This document shows positions 1 to 8,207 of a stretch of DNA of 64,000 nt, piece by piece. A program made the translations under genes and the position numbers. The stretch is from positions 1-64,000 of the forward strand of contig JAFVTI010000029.1 of assembly GCA_017503325.1 (NCBI GenBank), read 5' to 3'. The stretch's first letter is position 1; each line of letters opens with the position of its first letter. The DNA is from Clostridia bacterium (GTDB taxonomy: Bacteria; Bacillota; Clostridia; Oscillospirales; CAG-272). Under the pieces are notes generated by a model that made no database searches, was not told the origin of the DNA, and saw only the letters and a list, made by a program, of their open reading frames with translations.

Positions 1-7
1 TACTCAT
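1..7 (-). CDS. Possible start of a leftward gene (partial)
   Basis: On the minus strand an ATG begins at base 7, preceded at 8-nt spacing by a good ribosome binding site (GGAGG, bases 16-20) and further upstream by an extended -10 (TG, one base, TATAAT, bases 59-64). Only two codons (Met-Ser) lie in the window, so nothing can be said about the product. The semi-palindrome TGACTGGCAGGTCA at 40-53 would lie just downstream of the start site and could be an operator; that is inference. Confidence 0.35.
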
Positions 8-11
8 AGAT

Positions 12-81
12 AAATCCTCCAAATATGTTTTTTTAGTTTTGACTGGCAGGTCATACTAATTATATCATATTTGGAGGATTT
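12..81. repeat. Perfect 16-bp inverted repeat with 38-bp spacer
   Basis: AAATCCTCCAAATATG at 12-27 is the exact reverse complement of bases 66-81. Each arm carries a GGAGG Shine-Dalgarno motif on one strand. The left arm precedes the possible minus-strand start at base 7. The right arm on the plus strand has no ATG within 20 bases. The spacer holds a -10-like element and a TGAC...GTCA semi-palindrome. Confidence 0.7.
59..64 (-). promoter_or_regulatory. Extended -10 element for the leftward gene
   Basis: On the minus strand TATAAT is preceded by TG and one base (TGATATAAT). No good -35 lies 17 bp upstream (GAGATG), so it would be an extended -10 promoter, with the start site near base 52. Confidence 0.3.
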
Positions 82-106
82 CATCTCATCGGCAGAGCCT
101 CTATTG

Positions 107-139
107 AACCACGCGACTATCGCGTGGTTTTCTTTTTCC
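107..139 (+). terminator. Rho-independent terminator, no visible upstream gene
   Basis: Ten-base-pair stem AACCACGCGA (107-116) with TCGCGTGGTT (120-129), a 3-nt loop, and a T-rich tail TTCTTTTTCC. No plus-strand gene precedes it in the window, so it may close a very short transcript or be left from a lost gene. Confidence 0.6.
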
Positions 140-145
140 AATAAA

Positions 146-181
146 AGGGGCTGACGCTTGTCGTCAGCCCCTTGTTCTATT
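146..181 (+). terminator. Hairpin of the cluster's repeated terminator family (orphan copy)
   Basis: AGGGGCTGACG (146-156) pairs with CGTCAGCCCCT (162-172), followed by TGTTCTATTT. The GGGCTGACG/CGTCAGCCC stem recurs after the next paralogous genes, but here no gene lies directly upstream. Confidence 0.6.
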
Positions 182-228
182 TGTTGAAAGTGTTGTTTTT
201 GGGAAAGGTGATTTGTACAAAATCACTA

Positions 229-257
229 TTTACAGTGGTTTGCATTGATGATATAAT
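229..257 (+). promoter_or_regulatory. Sigma-A promoter of the first surface-protein gene
   Basis: TTTACA at 229-234 and TATAAT at 252-257 are separated by exactly 17 bp. The start site would lie near 264, giving a leader of about 30 nt with AAGGAG at 283-288 before ATG 296. Confidence 0.85.
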
Positions 258-295
258 GATTAAGTCAGAAATTTCATAAGAAAAGGAGAAAAATC

Positions 296-1855
296 ATGAG
301 AAAACTTTTGACAATCATGCTCGCAATGTGTCTGTTGCTTGCAACTATGACCGTTCTGGCTATCCCCGCAAATGCTGCCGAGGTAGAAGGCGACTGGGTG
401 ACCTCCAGAGCAGGCGATGCATATGAAGAGGGAGTTACCGATTATACGCCCGCTGCAGGCTACACGTATACAACCGAGGGCTTCCAGACCATTGCTCCCG
501 ATTTTACAAACTGCAACCCTTACGTACAGGCGCACACCAAGGAAGCATATAATCTTAAGGACCCCAATGCTGACGGAAACGGTAACGCACTTTCCGTTAA
601 GTTTACAGTACAGGATTTCGCATATGGCGGCGAGTACGGCAATAAAGACGAATGGGTCGCTATCACGCTCAACAGCGAGCCTGTTGTAACCCAGGGTAAC
701 CCCGCATACGGCGCCGGCCTTTGCATTCTGATCCGCGGTAACGGTGGCGGTGCTGCAACCGGCCAGCCTCATTATTCCGACAAGGAAAACAACCGCTTCA
801 ATATGTTTATTTCCGGACAGATCAACCCCGAGCTCAATGATGAAGGCCAGGAAGTATACACCTTCAGCATCAGACATGACGGTACCGATTACGTGATGAA
901 TCTGTGCGGCACTGAGTTCACCGATCCCACGGGTGTTCTGAACACCATTCTGGACGAGCAGTGTGCTAACGGTGCATACCTCGGTATCACCCTGATGTCC
1001 ACCGAAGCAGAAACCACCGCTGCTTTTGTTATCAATGAGTTCCAGGGCGCTGTTCCTTACGGTGAAGACAGTGCAGAGCCCGAGGCAAACGTAAAGAACT
1101 TTGCTGAAATCGCTGATTCCTCGACAGTTCCCGCAGGCCAGCCTGCAGTTAAGTGGGACGGTAATGCTGAGCAGTACGACAAGATCTCCATTTCCCATGC
1201 AGACTATACCGTACAGGAAAACGGTCTTGTAACCCTGGTATGTAACGGCAATATGCCTTATATCAGCTTCATGCTCAAGAACGAGATCTCTTATGAGGCT
1301 ACTGATTTCCCGATCGTCGCCGTTCTGACAAGAAATTGCTGGGCTTCCTCGGGCAGTATCTATTACATGTCCGGTAAGACCCTGGGATGCGGTGCTGATA
1401 ACCTGATGGATTTCATCGTCGACGAGATTGAGCTTGGCGAAGGCTGGGGCCTTTCTCTGATTGATCTTACCGAAGATCCTGAGTGGGAGGGAAGAATTAA
1501 CGGTATCCGTTGCGATTTCTCTGATGTAGATTATACGGATGAGCAATACAATACGTTTGACGTTGCATACTTTGCTGCTTTCCGTACCGAAGAGGATGCA
1601 CAGCAGTATGCAAAGGATTACCTGATCGCTCTGCTTGGCAAACTGCCCGAGAACACCGAGAAGCCTACCGAAGAGCCCACCACCGAAGCTCCCACGACCG
1701 AGGCAAAGACCGATGCTCCTACGGAAGAGAATCCTTCCGATGAAGCTACCACCGATGCTGAGCAGTCTGGCGGCTGCAAGTCCGTAGCGATCGCTCCCGT
1801 TGCAGCACTGGTTGCATTTGTCGGCGTTGCATTCGTTGTAAAAAAGAAGGACTAA
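296..1855 (+). CDS. Secreted surface protein, paralogue 1 of 3, Cys-TM-Lys tail
   Basis: The family is not recognised. The 519-residue protein has an N-terminal signal peptide (MRKLL, hydrophobic core, ANAA cleavage region near residue 28), a first domain of about 240 residues and a second of about 190 residues starting near NFAEIADSSTVPAGQPA. A Thr/Glu/Pro-rich stalk (about 455-490) follows, then a tail of GGC, a hydrophobic segment and KKKD. It would be exported and held at the membrane by that tail, with domains outside; there is no LPXTG motif. Paralogue 2 shares both domains and paralogue 3 only the first. Both look like beta-rich, possibly carbohydrate-contacting modules, but that is inference. 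The start is set by AAGGAG at 283-288. It has its own promoter and terminator, so it is probably monocistronic. Confidence 0.85.
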   Translation: MRKLLTIMLAMCLLLATMTVLAIPANAAEVEGDWVTSRAGDAYEEGVTDYTPAAGYTYTTEGFQTIAPDFTNCNPYVQAHTKEAYNLKDPNADGNGNALSVKFTVQDFAYGGEYGNKDEWVAITLNSEPVVTQGNPAYGAGLCILIRGNGGGAATGQPHYSDKENNRFNMFISGQINPELNDEGQEVYTFSIRHDGTDYVMNLCGTEFTDPTGVLNTILDEQCANGAYLGITLMSTEAETTAAFVINEFQGAVPYGEDSAEPEANVKNFAEIADSSTVPAGQPAVKWDGNAEQYDKISISHADYTVQENGLVTLVCNGNMPYISFMLKNEISYEATDFPIVAVLTRNCWASSGSIYYMSGKTLGCGADNLMDFIVDEIELGEGWGLSLIDLTEDPEWEGRINGIRCDFSDVDYTDEQYNTFDVAYFAAFRTEEDAQQYAKDYLIALLGKLPENTEKPTEEPTTEAPTTEAKTDAPTEENPSDEATTDAEQSGGCKSVAIAPVAALVAFVGVAFVVKKKD

Positions 1856-1869
1856 AATAACATAATTTT

Positions 1870-1905
1870 AAGGGCTGACGCTATGCGTCAGCCCTTGTTA
1901 TTTTG
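1870..1905 (+). terminator. Terminator of paralogue 1 (repeated stem)
   Basis: AAGGGCTGACGC (1870-1881) pairs perfectly with GCGTCAGCCCTT (1885-1896) around a TAT loop, followed by a T-rich tail. The stem core is shared with the hairpins at 146 and 3562 and, with changes, 4866. Confidence 0.85.
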
Positions 1906-1941
1906 CACGAAACAGGTACACATATTTGTGAATTGTAACCA

Positions 1942-1970
1942 TTTACAGAAAAATGAAAAAGTGGTATAAT
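1942..1970 (+). promoter_or_regulatory. Sigma-A promoter of paralogue 2
   Basis: TTTACA at 1942-1947, a 17-bp spacer, then TATAAT at 1965-1970 with an upstream TGG. It has the same -35, spacing and -10 as the promoter at 229-257, consistent with duplication of the whole unit. Confidence 0.85.
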
Positions 1971-2009
1971 GAATATGTATTCTATAATCCCTATCTAAGG
2001 AGTGACAAA

Positions 2010-3548
2010 ATGAAAAGATTGTTTATTTTGGCTTTGACAGCAGTAATGCTGCTTTCCGTTGCATCCGTGATGACCGTCCCCGGCGCAGCAGCCGTTGAAG
2101 GTGACTGGATTGCAACCCGCGCAGCTGACGACTATCAGGATCCTGATAGCTACAGACCTTATTGCGGTTTTCACTATGAAGTAGACAAGGGCCTTGTGTT
2201 GGATTCTGCTGACTATACCAATAACACCCCCTATACGCACATTCATACCAAGACCCCCTATAATCTCAAGGACACCAACGCAGCAGGCAGCGGCAGATCC
2301 ATTTCCTTGGAGTTTACCGTAACCGATTTTGCTTATGATGGTAGTGACCATTGGGTCGGTGTTTCTCTGCACAGCAAAGAGATCTTTGCTCCCGGACAGA
2401 AGGGATACGGCGAAGGCGTTTCCGTGCTGATCCGCGGTGCAGGCGAAGGCGCTGCCGTTGCGCAGTTCTTTTACCTCAACGACGACAGAGGATACACGCT
2501 GTTCAGCCAGCAGCAAGTCAATATCCCGCTTAACGAGCAGGGACAGGAAACCTACACCTTTGAAGTAGAGTATACAGGTACGGGCTATGTGTTCTATCTG
2601 TGCGGAACAAAGGTTGAGGACGTTACGAAATTGGCTGACGAGACCCTTGATACTTACTGCGCAGACGGCGCATACGTGGGTATTTCCTTCTATACTACCG
2701 CGTCCGGTTCTTCCATCGGAGCGAACATCAGCAAGTTCCAGGGCGAGGTTCCTTTTGGTGAGGATAGCATGGAGCCCGAGGAAAACCGTAACAACTTTGC
2801 GCCCATCGCAGATTCTTCCACCGTTCCCGCGGGTCAGCCCGCGCTGATCTGGAACTCTGCCAAGGAGCAGTTCAACCAGTTCCAGAGCTCGAATATCGAC
2901 CTTGTAGTCAACCAGGACGGCACGATGAAGGCAACCGCGCTGACCGCTTCGGGTTATATCATTTTCTCCCCCAAGGTAGCCGTGTCCTATGAGGCTGCAG
3001 ATTTCCCCGTGATCGCAATTCTCACAAGAGCCTGCTATGCAGAATCCGGCCTTGTTTTCTACAGCGCAGGTAAGAATCTGAGTGCACAGCCCGATTGCAG
3101 CTGTGAGATCGATATCGCCGAATATGATTTCGGTGAAGAGTGGTGCATGGGTATTCTGGATCTGACCGATGACCTTGATTGGCAGGGCAGAGTCAATATG
3201 ATCCGTATGGATATTCAGAACGTCGACAATAACGACGAGGAAATGAAGTATTATGATATTGCATACATCGCATGCTTCCGCACCATTGAGGATGCTGAGC
3301 AGTATGCAAAGGATTATCTGATCGGCCTGCTTGGTGCAATGCCCGAGACGACCGAGAAGGAAACCAAGCCTCCCAAGACCGATGCTCCCGAAACCGAGGC
3401 TCCCACTGCAGAGACCGAGAATGATGGTGCAGAGCAGACCACCGAGGCAGAGCAGGAAGATAAGGGCTGCGGCGCTGTCGCAGCTGCCCCCGTTGTTGCT
3501 CTGATCGCGCTGCTGGGCGTTGCATTAGTTGCAAAAAAGAGAGACTGA
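2010..3548 (+). CDS. Secreted surface protein, paralogue 2 of 3, Cys-TM-Lys tail
   Basis: This 512-residue paralogue of the preceding protein has the same order: signal peptide (MKRLF, hydrophobic core, ending about GAAA), N-terminal domain beginning VEGDWIATRA, second domain beginning NFAPIADSSTVPAGQPA, Thr/Glu/Pro stalk, and a tail of KGCG, a hydrophobic stretch and KKRD. The second domain ends in a conserved stretch with IDLT-like, G-R-(I/V)-N and FRT(E/I)EDA motifs in both copies. I chose ATG 2010 because AAGGAG sits at 1997-2002. An upstream in-frame ATG at 1953 falls between the -35 and -10 of the promoter and cannot be in the transcript. Function is unknown; surface exposure is inferred from the signal peptide and tail. 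Confidence 0.85.
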   Translation: MKRLFILALTAVMLLSVASVMTVPGAAAVEGDWIATRAADDYQDPDSYRPYCGFHYEVDKGLVLDSADYTNNTPYTHIHTKTPYNLKDTNAAGSGRSISLEFTVTDFAYDGSDHWVGVSLHSKEIFAPGQKGYGEGVSVLIRGAGEGAAVAQFFYLNDDRGYTLFSQQQVNIPLNEQGQETYTFEVEYTGTGYVFYLCGTKVEDVTKLADETLDTYCADGAYVGISFYTTASGSSIGANISKFQGEVPFGEDSMEPEENRNNFAPIADSSTVPAGQPALIWNSAKEQFNQFQSSNIDLVVNQDGTMKATALTASGYIIFSPKVAVSYEAADFPVIAILTRACYAESGLVFYSAGKNLSAQPDCSCEIDIAEYDFGEEWCMGILDLTDDLDWQGRVNMIRMDIQNVDNNDEEMKYYDIAYIACFRTIEDAEQYAKDYLIGLLGAMPETTEKETKPPKTDAPETEAPTAETENDGAEQTTEAEQEDKGCGAVAAAPVVALIALLGVALVAKKRD

Positions 3549-3561
3549 TCATGAAAATTTC

Positions 3562-3597
3562 AAAGGGCTGACGGTAAATGTCAGCCCTTTTTGTTGT
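3562..3597 (+). terminator. Terminator of paralogue 2 (repeated stem)
   Basis: AAAGGGCTGAC (3562-3572) pairs with GTCAGCCCTTT (3580-3590) around a 7-nt loop and runs into TTTTTGTTG. It has the same GGGCTGAC core as the neighbouring terminators. Confidence 0.85.
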
Positions 3598-3640
3598 GAA
3601 AATTGCACTTTTTTGTTTTTCATTTTATGGAATATATCAA

Positions 3641-3670
3641 TATACAGAGGATATGCGTATATGGTATAAT
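3641..3670 (+). promoter_or_regulatory. Sigma-A promoter of paralogue 3
   Basis: TATACA at 3641-3646, an 18-bp spacer, then TATAAT at 3665-3670 in the extended context TGGTATAAT, as in paralogue 2. Confidence 0.7.
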
Positions 3671-3701
3671 AAAGTATCACCCAATAAAGGAGGAAATGAG
3701 T

Positions 3702-4859
3702 ATGAAAAAACTGACTGCCATGATCTTTTCCATCGTAATCATAATGACAGCCGTGTGCATTACGGCGTTTCCTGCTATGGCTGCGAGCGAAGGGGATTGG
3801 ACGACAAGCAGAAGCCCGCATGATGACGACACGTATTATATTCCCGCAGCCGGATATCATTATACGGAAGAAGGGTTTGTGACCATCTCTCCCGATTATC
3901 CCGAATATGACGGATCATATCAGCATATTCACACCAAGAATGCGGTGGATCTAAAGGCAAATAACGACCAAAACGGCAACTCCGTTTCTTTGAAATTCAC
4001 GATTTTGGAGTATGCTTACAGCGGAGTAAATCAAAATAAGGATCAATGGATCGCGATCACGCTCAATAGCGAGCTGGTAGCATGGCCGGGATCGCTTGAT
4101 TACGGCGAGGGCATTTGCATTCTGTTCCGCCGTAATACCATGGGTAACGAGTTGGGCGAAGGGAAAGCAAGAATCGAGGCGTATTACGTTGATAAAGAGG
4201 AAAAGGCTTTCAGTACGGTTAATGCATTGAATGACTATCCGATCATAAACGTGGAAATGGATGAGCATGGCCGCGAGGTCTATACCTTTACCATGTCCTA
4301 CAACGAGCAAGGGCAGTATCACTTCAACGTAGCAGGATACGAATTCCATGACGATTATCTGGACACCTTGCTGAACCGCGTGTGCGCGGACGGTGCCTAC
4401 GTAGGCATTACCGTGCAAACGGGAGAGGCGCAATCGCCGATTTCGCTGTGCATCAATGAATGGCAGGGAAAGATCCCCACGGGCGACGACCAAAAAGACC
4501 CCGAGATTGCCATGGAGCTGCCGACACCGGCAGAAACAGAGTGGCCGGAACCTACTACAGAGGAAATGACGACTGCCCCGGAGCCTTATACGACGTGGCG
4601 CGAAACGGAAACTGCGGATATAGAATACGATACGGAATATGCTACGGAATATGCGACGGAAATTCACATCTGCACCGATTGGATAGAGCAGGAAACGACC
4701 GACCAAGGCTATGTGATCGATCACGACGAGCAGAACCTGTTTGGCAACAGAGGCCTGATTGCCGAGCTGTTTGGCGGTTGCCGTTCCGAGATCGCAATTC
4801 CCGCAATTGCAATGATCACAATGATCGCTGCAGTAATTACTTTTAAGAAAAAAGGCTGA
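3702..4859 (+). CDS. Secreted surface protein, paralogue 3 of 3, shortened
   Basis: The 385-residue protein has a signal peptide (MKKLTAM, ending about AMAA), one domain like the N-terminal domain of the two preceding proteins (shared EGDW, YHYTEEGF and HIHTK motifs), then a long Pro/Thr/Glu/Tyr stalk with TEYATEYATE repeats. The tail is GGC, a hydrophobic segment and KKKG. It lacks the second domain of its paralogues. ATG 3702 is preferred because AAAGGAGG at 3687-3694 precedes it at correct spacing; the in-frame ATG at 3603 lies upstream of the promoter. Sequence drift and a lower GC content suggest an older duplicate. Function is unknown. Confidence 0.85.
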   Translation: MKKLTAMIFSIVIIMTAVCITAFPAMAASEGDWTTSRSPHDDDTYYIPAAGYHYTEEGFVTISPDYPEYDGSYQHIHTKNAVDLKANNDQNGNSVSLKFTILEYAYSGVNQNKDQWIAITLNSELVAWPGSLDYGEGICILFRRNTMGNELGEGKARIEAYYVDKEEKAFSTVNALNDYPIINVEMDEHGREVYTFTMSYNEQGQYHFNVAGYEFHDDYLDTLLNRVCADGAYVGITVQTGEAQSPISLCINEWQGKIPTGDDQKDPEIAMELPTPAETEWPEPTTEEMTTAPEPYTTWRETETADIEYDTEYATEYATEIHICTDWIEQETTDQGYVIDHDEQNLFGNRGLIAELFGGCRSEIAIPAIAMITMIAAVITFKKKG

Positions 4860-4865
4860 ACACAA

Positions 4866-4896
4866 ACGGACTGACGCTTGGCGTCAGTCCGTTCTT
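4866..4896 (+). terminator. Terminator of paralogue 3, touching the next promoter
   Basis: ACGGACTGACGC (4866-4877) pairs with GCGTCAGTCCGT (4881-4892) around a 3-nt loop. The tail is only TTCTTG and overlaps the -35 of the next gene at 4895-4900, so termination may be partial. Confidence 0.7.
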
Positions 4897-4923
4897 GACA
4901 AATGAGAAAGAATGTAGTATAAT
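4895..4923 (+). promoter_or_regulatory. Consensus sigma-A promoter of the lipoprotein gene
   Basis: Perfect TTGACA (4895-4900), a 17-bp spacer and perfect TATAAT (4918-4923). The -35 begins two bases after the upstream terminator stem. Confidence 0.88.
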
Positions 4924-4956
4924 AGGTGCATAACACATAGGAAAGGAAATTATTCC

Positions 4957-6996
4957 ATGAACGTAAAAAGAATTCTGTCATTATTGGCACTTTGTCTTTG
5001 CCTTGTGATGACGCTGCAATTCATTGCTTGTAACGGCGACACCGGTGAAGAGCAGACGACTCCGGAGCAGACGGAAGGCCCGAATACCGACGCAGAAACG
5101 CAAGAACCCGGAACGACTGACAATACCACGGATGTTCAGACCGAGCCTGCTTCTCCCGATTTCACGGTTGCAGCAAAGCCCTCGATCAGCTTTGATAAAA
5201 CGGTTCAGGCAACCGAAAACGGTTCTGCCTATGACGTAACGACCGCATCCGGACTTACGTATTCAGCAAGCGGACATAAGAGCTTTGCAGACGGCTCGTT
5301 TACCGTCAATAAGGGATTTACAGTCGCGCTTGGTGACCAATTTAGTGATAGCTTTAACCGCCTGACGCTGTGCTACGTGTCCGACGCTCCCATGGAGTGC
5401 ACAGTGACTTACGAGAGAAACGGCAGAACGCTGGAGGATCTGTTCTATCTGGAAGCTGGAACGCAGACCTTCTGTGCGCTGACTAAGGGGTATCTGGATG
5501 GCATGAAGGCTTCCAAGCTTACCTCGATCACCTTTGAAACCTGCGAAGAGATCGATGCAAAGTTTGTGCTTTGCGACGTCAAGACCGAGGAATACGAGGT
5601 TTATGCGGACGAAGTATATTACATCGAAAACGAAAGCTACGTGCTTGGCGTACGCCTTTCCTGGGGCGGAGGCATTTGCTATCTGCGCGACCTCAAAAAC
5701 AGAATCGGCGGCATTGAAAACCTGATCAACCAGGCTGACACCGGCAGACTTGTACAGCAGTCCTATTACGGCACGCACGGCAACGGTGAATACCAGGACG
5801 GCGATTACAACGGCGTACGCTGGCCTTATAACCCTGTCCAGGGCGGTGACGTACACGGCAACCCCAGCCGTATCATTGATATCGTGGTAGGAACGCACTC
5901 GCTTTACGTCAAGGCGCAGCCGCAGGACTGGGGACACGACGGTGAGCTGACCATCAGCTACATGGAGAATATTTACATGCTGGAAGAGGATCACGTTCGC
6001 GTAGACAACAGATTCGTGGATTTCTCCGGTTGGGAGCACAGATATGCCAACCAGGAGCTGCCCGCATTCTATACGCTGAGTTTCCTGGGTGAATTCACCT
6101 ATTATGCAGGCTCCAAGCCTTGGCAGGACGAGCCGCTGACCTCTAGAAAGGATCTGAACTTCTGGGGCGATGCTGCTTATCACGATGATTGCACCTTCAA
6201 GCTTCGCTACAGCAACACCGAGACTTGGTGTGCATGGTCCAACCGCTACGTAGATTACGGAATCGGCTTGTTCGTTCCCGGTGTAGACGTATTTTTGGCC
6301 GGCAGACATGCATATAACGGCAGTAAGGATGCATACAACGGTGCTACCAACTACGTAGCCCCCTTGTGTACCATCAAGCTTGAATCCTTTGAGCCGATCG
6401 AATACAGCTACATGATGACCACAGGCTCGATTGAAGAGATCCGAAGCGTATTCAAAGCCAATAAGGATTTTGCAACAAACGAAACTCTGCATCACAACTA
6501 CATCAGTGACCGACTGGAGGACGAGGGTGCAGCAATCAAGATGGATATGCTTCAGTTTGCTGAAAAGAGCAGCACGCTCAAGCTGACACCCACCAGCAAT
6601 ACCACCGTAGGCTTCAGCGATGAGCAAAAGGCTGCATTGCTGACCATCGTAGCAGCATCTGACCCGCACGTCACCATCGATTACACCAAGTCTGATCCCA
6701 CGCTCAAAGCAGAGGACTATTCCGTGATCAAGATCACGTATATGATCCCCACCACCAACAGTAGGAAATATTACACAGCAGAGCTGTTCTTGTCAACCGG
6801 CACGTCTATGGGAGCCGAGGGCGGCAAGTCCGTTCGTACCGAGGTTGTGGCGGACGGTGAGTATCATACCGCAGAAATTAAGGTATCGAGCCTGAATTTC
6901 TGGAGTGGCAATGTCAATGCGATCCGCTTTGACTACTTTGATGCTTGTGCCGAGGGCGACGTGATGTACGTGCAGTCCATCGAGCTGAGTAACTAA
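4957..6996 (+). CDS. Large extracytoplasmic lipoprotein, function unknown
   Basis: This 679-residue protein starts with a lipoprotein signal (MNVKR, hydrophobic core, FIAC with Cys25 as the predicted lipidated residue), followed by a Thr/Glu/Pro linker (about 26-70) like the stalks of the preceding proteins. The body is rich in aromatic residues and Gly/Asp, as in beta-sandwich carbohydrate-active or binding proteins, but I recognise no catalytic family. Its last 100 residues (around EDYSVIKITY, GNVNAIRFDYFDA, VMYVQSIELS) resemble the second domain of the surface proteins upstream, suggesting a shared module. It is anchored at the N-terminus rather than by a C-terminal tail. It has its own consensus promoter and terminator. 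Confidence 0.8.
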   Translation: MNVKRILSLLALCLCLVMTLQFIACNGDTGEEQTTPEQTEGPNTDAETQEPGTTDNTTDVQTEPASPDFTVAAKPSISFDKTVQATENGSAYDVTTASGLTYSASGHKSFADGSFTVNKGFTVALGDQFSDSFNRLTLCYVSDAPMECTVTYERNGRTLEDLFYLEAGTQTFCALTKGYLDGMKASKLTSITFETCEEIDAKFVLCDVKTEEYEVYADEVYYIENESYVLGVRLSWGGGICYLRDLKNRIGGIENLINQADTGRLVQQSYYGTHGNGEYQDGDYNGVRWPYNPVQGGDVHGNPSRIIDIVVGTHSLYVKAQPQDWGHDGELTISYMENIYMLEEDHVRVDNRFVDFSGWEHRYANQELPAFYTLSFLGEFTYYAGSKPWQDEPLTSRKDLNFWGDAAYHDDCTFKLRYSNTETWCAWSNRYVDYGIGLFVPGVDVFLAGRHAYNGSKDAYNGATNYVAPLCTIKLESFEPIEYSYMMTTGSIEEIRSVFKANKDFATNETLHHNYISDRLEDEGAAIKMDMLQFAEKSSTLKLTPTSNTTVGFSDEQKAALLTIVAASDPHVTIDYTKSDPTLKAEDYSVIKITYMIPTTNSRKYYTAELFLSTGTSMGAEGGKSVRTEVVADGEYHTAEIKVSSLNFWSGNVNAIRFDYFDACAEGDVMYVQSIELSN

Positions 6997-7008
6997 ATCA
7001 AACCAAAA

Positions 7009-7046
7009 CAGGGAGAAAGCCAAGGCTTTCTCCCTGCATTTTTATT
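7009..7046 (+). terminator. Terminator of the lipoprotein gene
   Basis: CAGGGAGAAAGCC (7009-7021) pairs with GGCTTTCTCCCTG (7024-7036), followed by GCATTTTTATT. Its stem is unrelated to the repeated stem of the three preceding genes. Confidence 0.85.
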
Positions 7047-7067
7047 GAAACGTCCTGCTTCGGGCAA

Positions 7068-8180
7068 TTAGATGATACAGCTTTTTAGCTCCGGGTGATC
7101 GTCTGCGACTTTCATTGCACGGTGAAGGCAGTTGTCAATCAATTGCTTGCGTGGTGTGATGGTATCATCCTCACAAAATACGCTGATTCTGTTGTCAAGC
7201 AGCATGATTGATTCTTCCACGTGACCGGATTTGAGGACTTTATAGTATTCTTTGCACAGATGATGCAGATCAGCATAACGAGTCTTTGCTAACGCAAGTT
7301 GATCTGTCTGGGCGTACAATTCGATCAGACCTGTAAGTAACAAAAGCTTTTGATATACTTGCTCATAGGGTAATGCGTCTCCTCCACTTAAAAGTGCATC
7401 AATAATTCGAAGCATATACTCCATATATACGATTCGCTGCTGATTTGTTTTGTCTGAAAGGGATGTGACGAGGTTGATATTTTTTATCAAATAACGTGCC
7501 TGATTGGTAAAGCTCTTTTTGCAATATTCTTCAGCCATATGTGATTCTCCGGCGATTTTTGCAATCTCTGCAGATCTGTAATAGCGGTCTCCGTATTCAA
7601 ACGGGAGTTTTTCAAGAAGCAACATGGCGCGGGGAAAATCTCCGACTCTCGTCAATACAGAGGCAAGCAGATAACGTGCCTCTGCCTGCATGTCAGCATC
7701 ATCGGAGTAATGAATAATGCAGTTTGCAAAACGCTCGCACTCCTTTAGCATGGCCTTTTGATCGTTAAAGTTAGGGAATTGTCCCCAGTAGAGCTCCGAC
7801 ATATCTAGCAAGTATTTTGCCGCACGGACGTGATACGGATGCTCGGAGAAATACTCATACATCATGCGATATCCCTGTTCTCCGATTTCCGGAGCAGGGG
7901 GCCATTCACAGGGATTCATGGATTCTAAAGCCAAGCATTCTCTCAGAATTTTTTCGAATTCATCATCAAGGTGATCGTCGCTGATTCCCAATAATGCATC
8001 AGTACTGACGTGCAATGCATGAGCCAACGGCACAATTTGAGAAATATCCGGCATGCCTGTATCGGTTTCCCATTTTGAAATGGCTTGATTGCTGACACCA
8101 ATCATTTCGGCCAGTTCTTGTTGTGTGAATTGCGAGTTTTTCCGAAAAACTTTCAATCTTTGTCCAAATGTAGTTTTCAT
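7068..8180 (-). CDS. XRE-family helix-turn-helix regulator with helical C-terminal domain
   Basis: The 370-residue protein has an N-terminal HTH of Cro/CI type at residues 5-60 (QQELAEMIGVSNQAISKWETD is the helix pair), then about 300 residues of alpha-helical, TPR-like sequence. This is the layout of cytoplasmic peptide- or stress-sensing XRE regulators; the ligand is unknown. The start is supported by AAAGGAGGAG just upstream (8187-8196). A paralogue with the same layout lies at 40135-41295. The perfect palindrome ATGATATCAT at 8208-8217 in its leader or promoter is a candidate autoregulatory site. It converges with the lipoprotein gene and is separated from the downstream end of ruvB by about 150 bp. 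Confidence 0.85.
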   Translation of the reverse strand: MKTTFGQRLKVFRKNSQFTQQELAEMIGVSNQAISKWETDTGMPDISQIVPLAHALHVSTDALLGISDDHLDDEFEKILRECLALESMNPCEWPPAPEIGEQGYRMMYEYFSEHPYHVRAAKYLLDMSELYWGQFPNFNDQKAMLKECERFANCIIHYSDDADMQAEARYLLASVLTRVGDFPRAMLLLEKLPFEYGDRYYRSAEIAKIAGESHMAEEYCKKSFTNQARYLIKNINLVTSLSDKTNQQRIVYMEYMLRIIDALLSGGDALPYEQVYQKLLLLTGLIELYAQTDQLALAKTRYADLHHLCKEYYKVLKSGHVEESIMLLDNRISVFCEDDTITPRKQLIDNCLHRAMKVADDHPELKSCII

Positions 8181-8207
8181 AAGCTCCTCCTTTCATTTGG
8201 TAGCTTC

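Noticed and set aside
5263..6669. A 468-codon minus-strand open frame opposite the lipoprotein gene (others at 37768-39252 and 57641-59134).
   Set aside because: All lie opposite well-supported genes, lack ribosome sites, and encode sequences without recognisable motifs.
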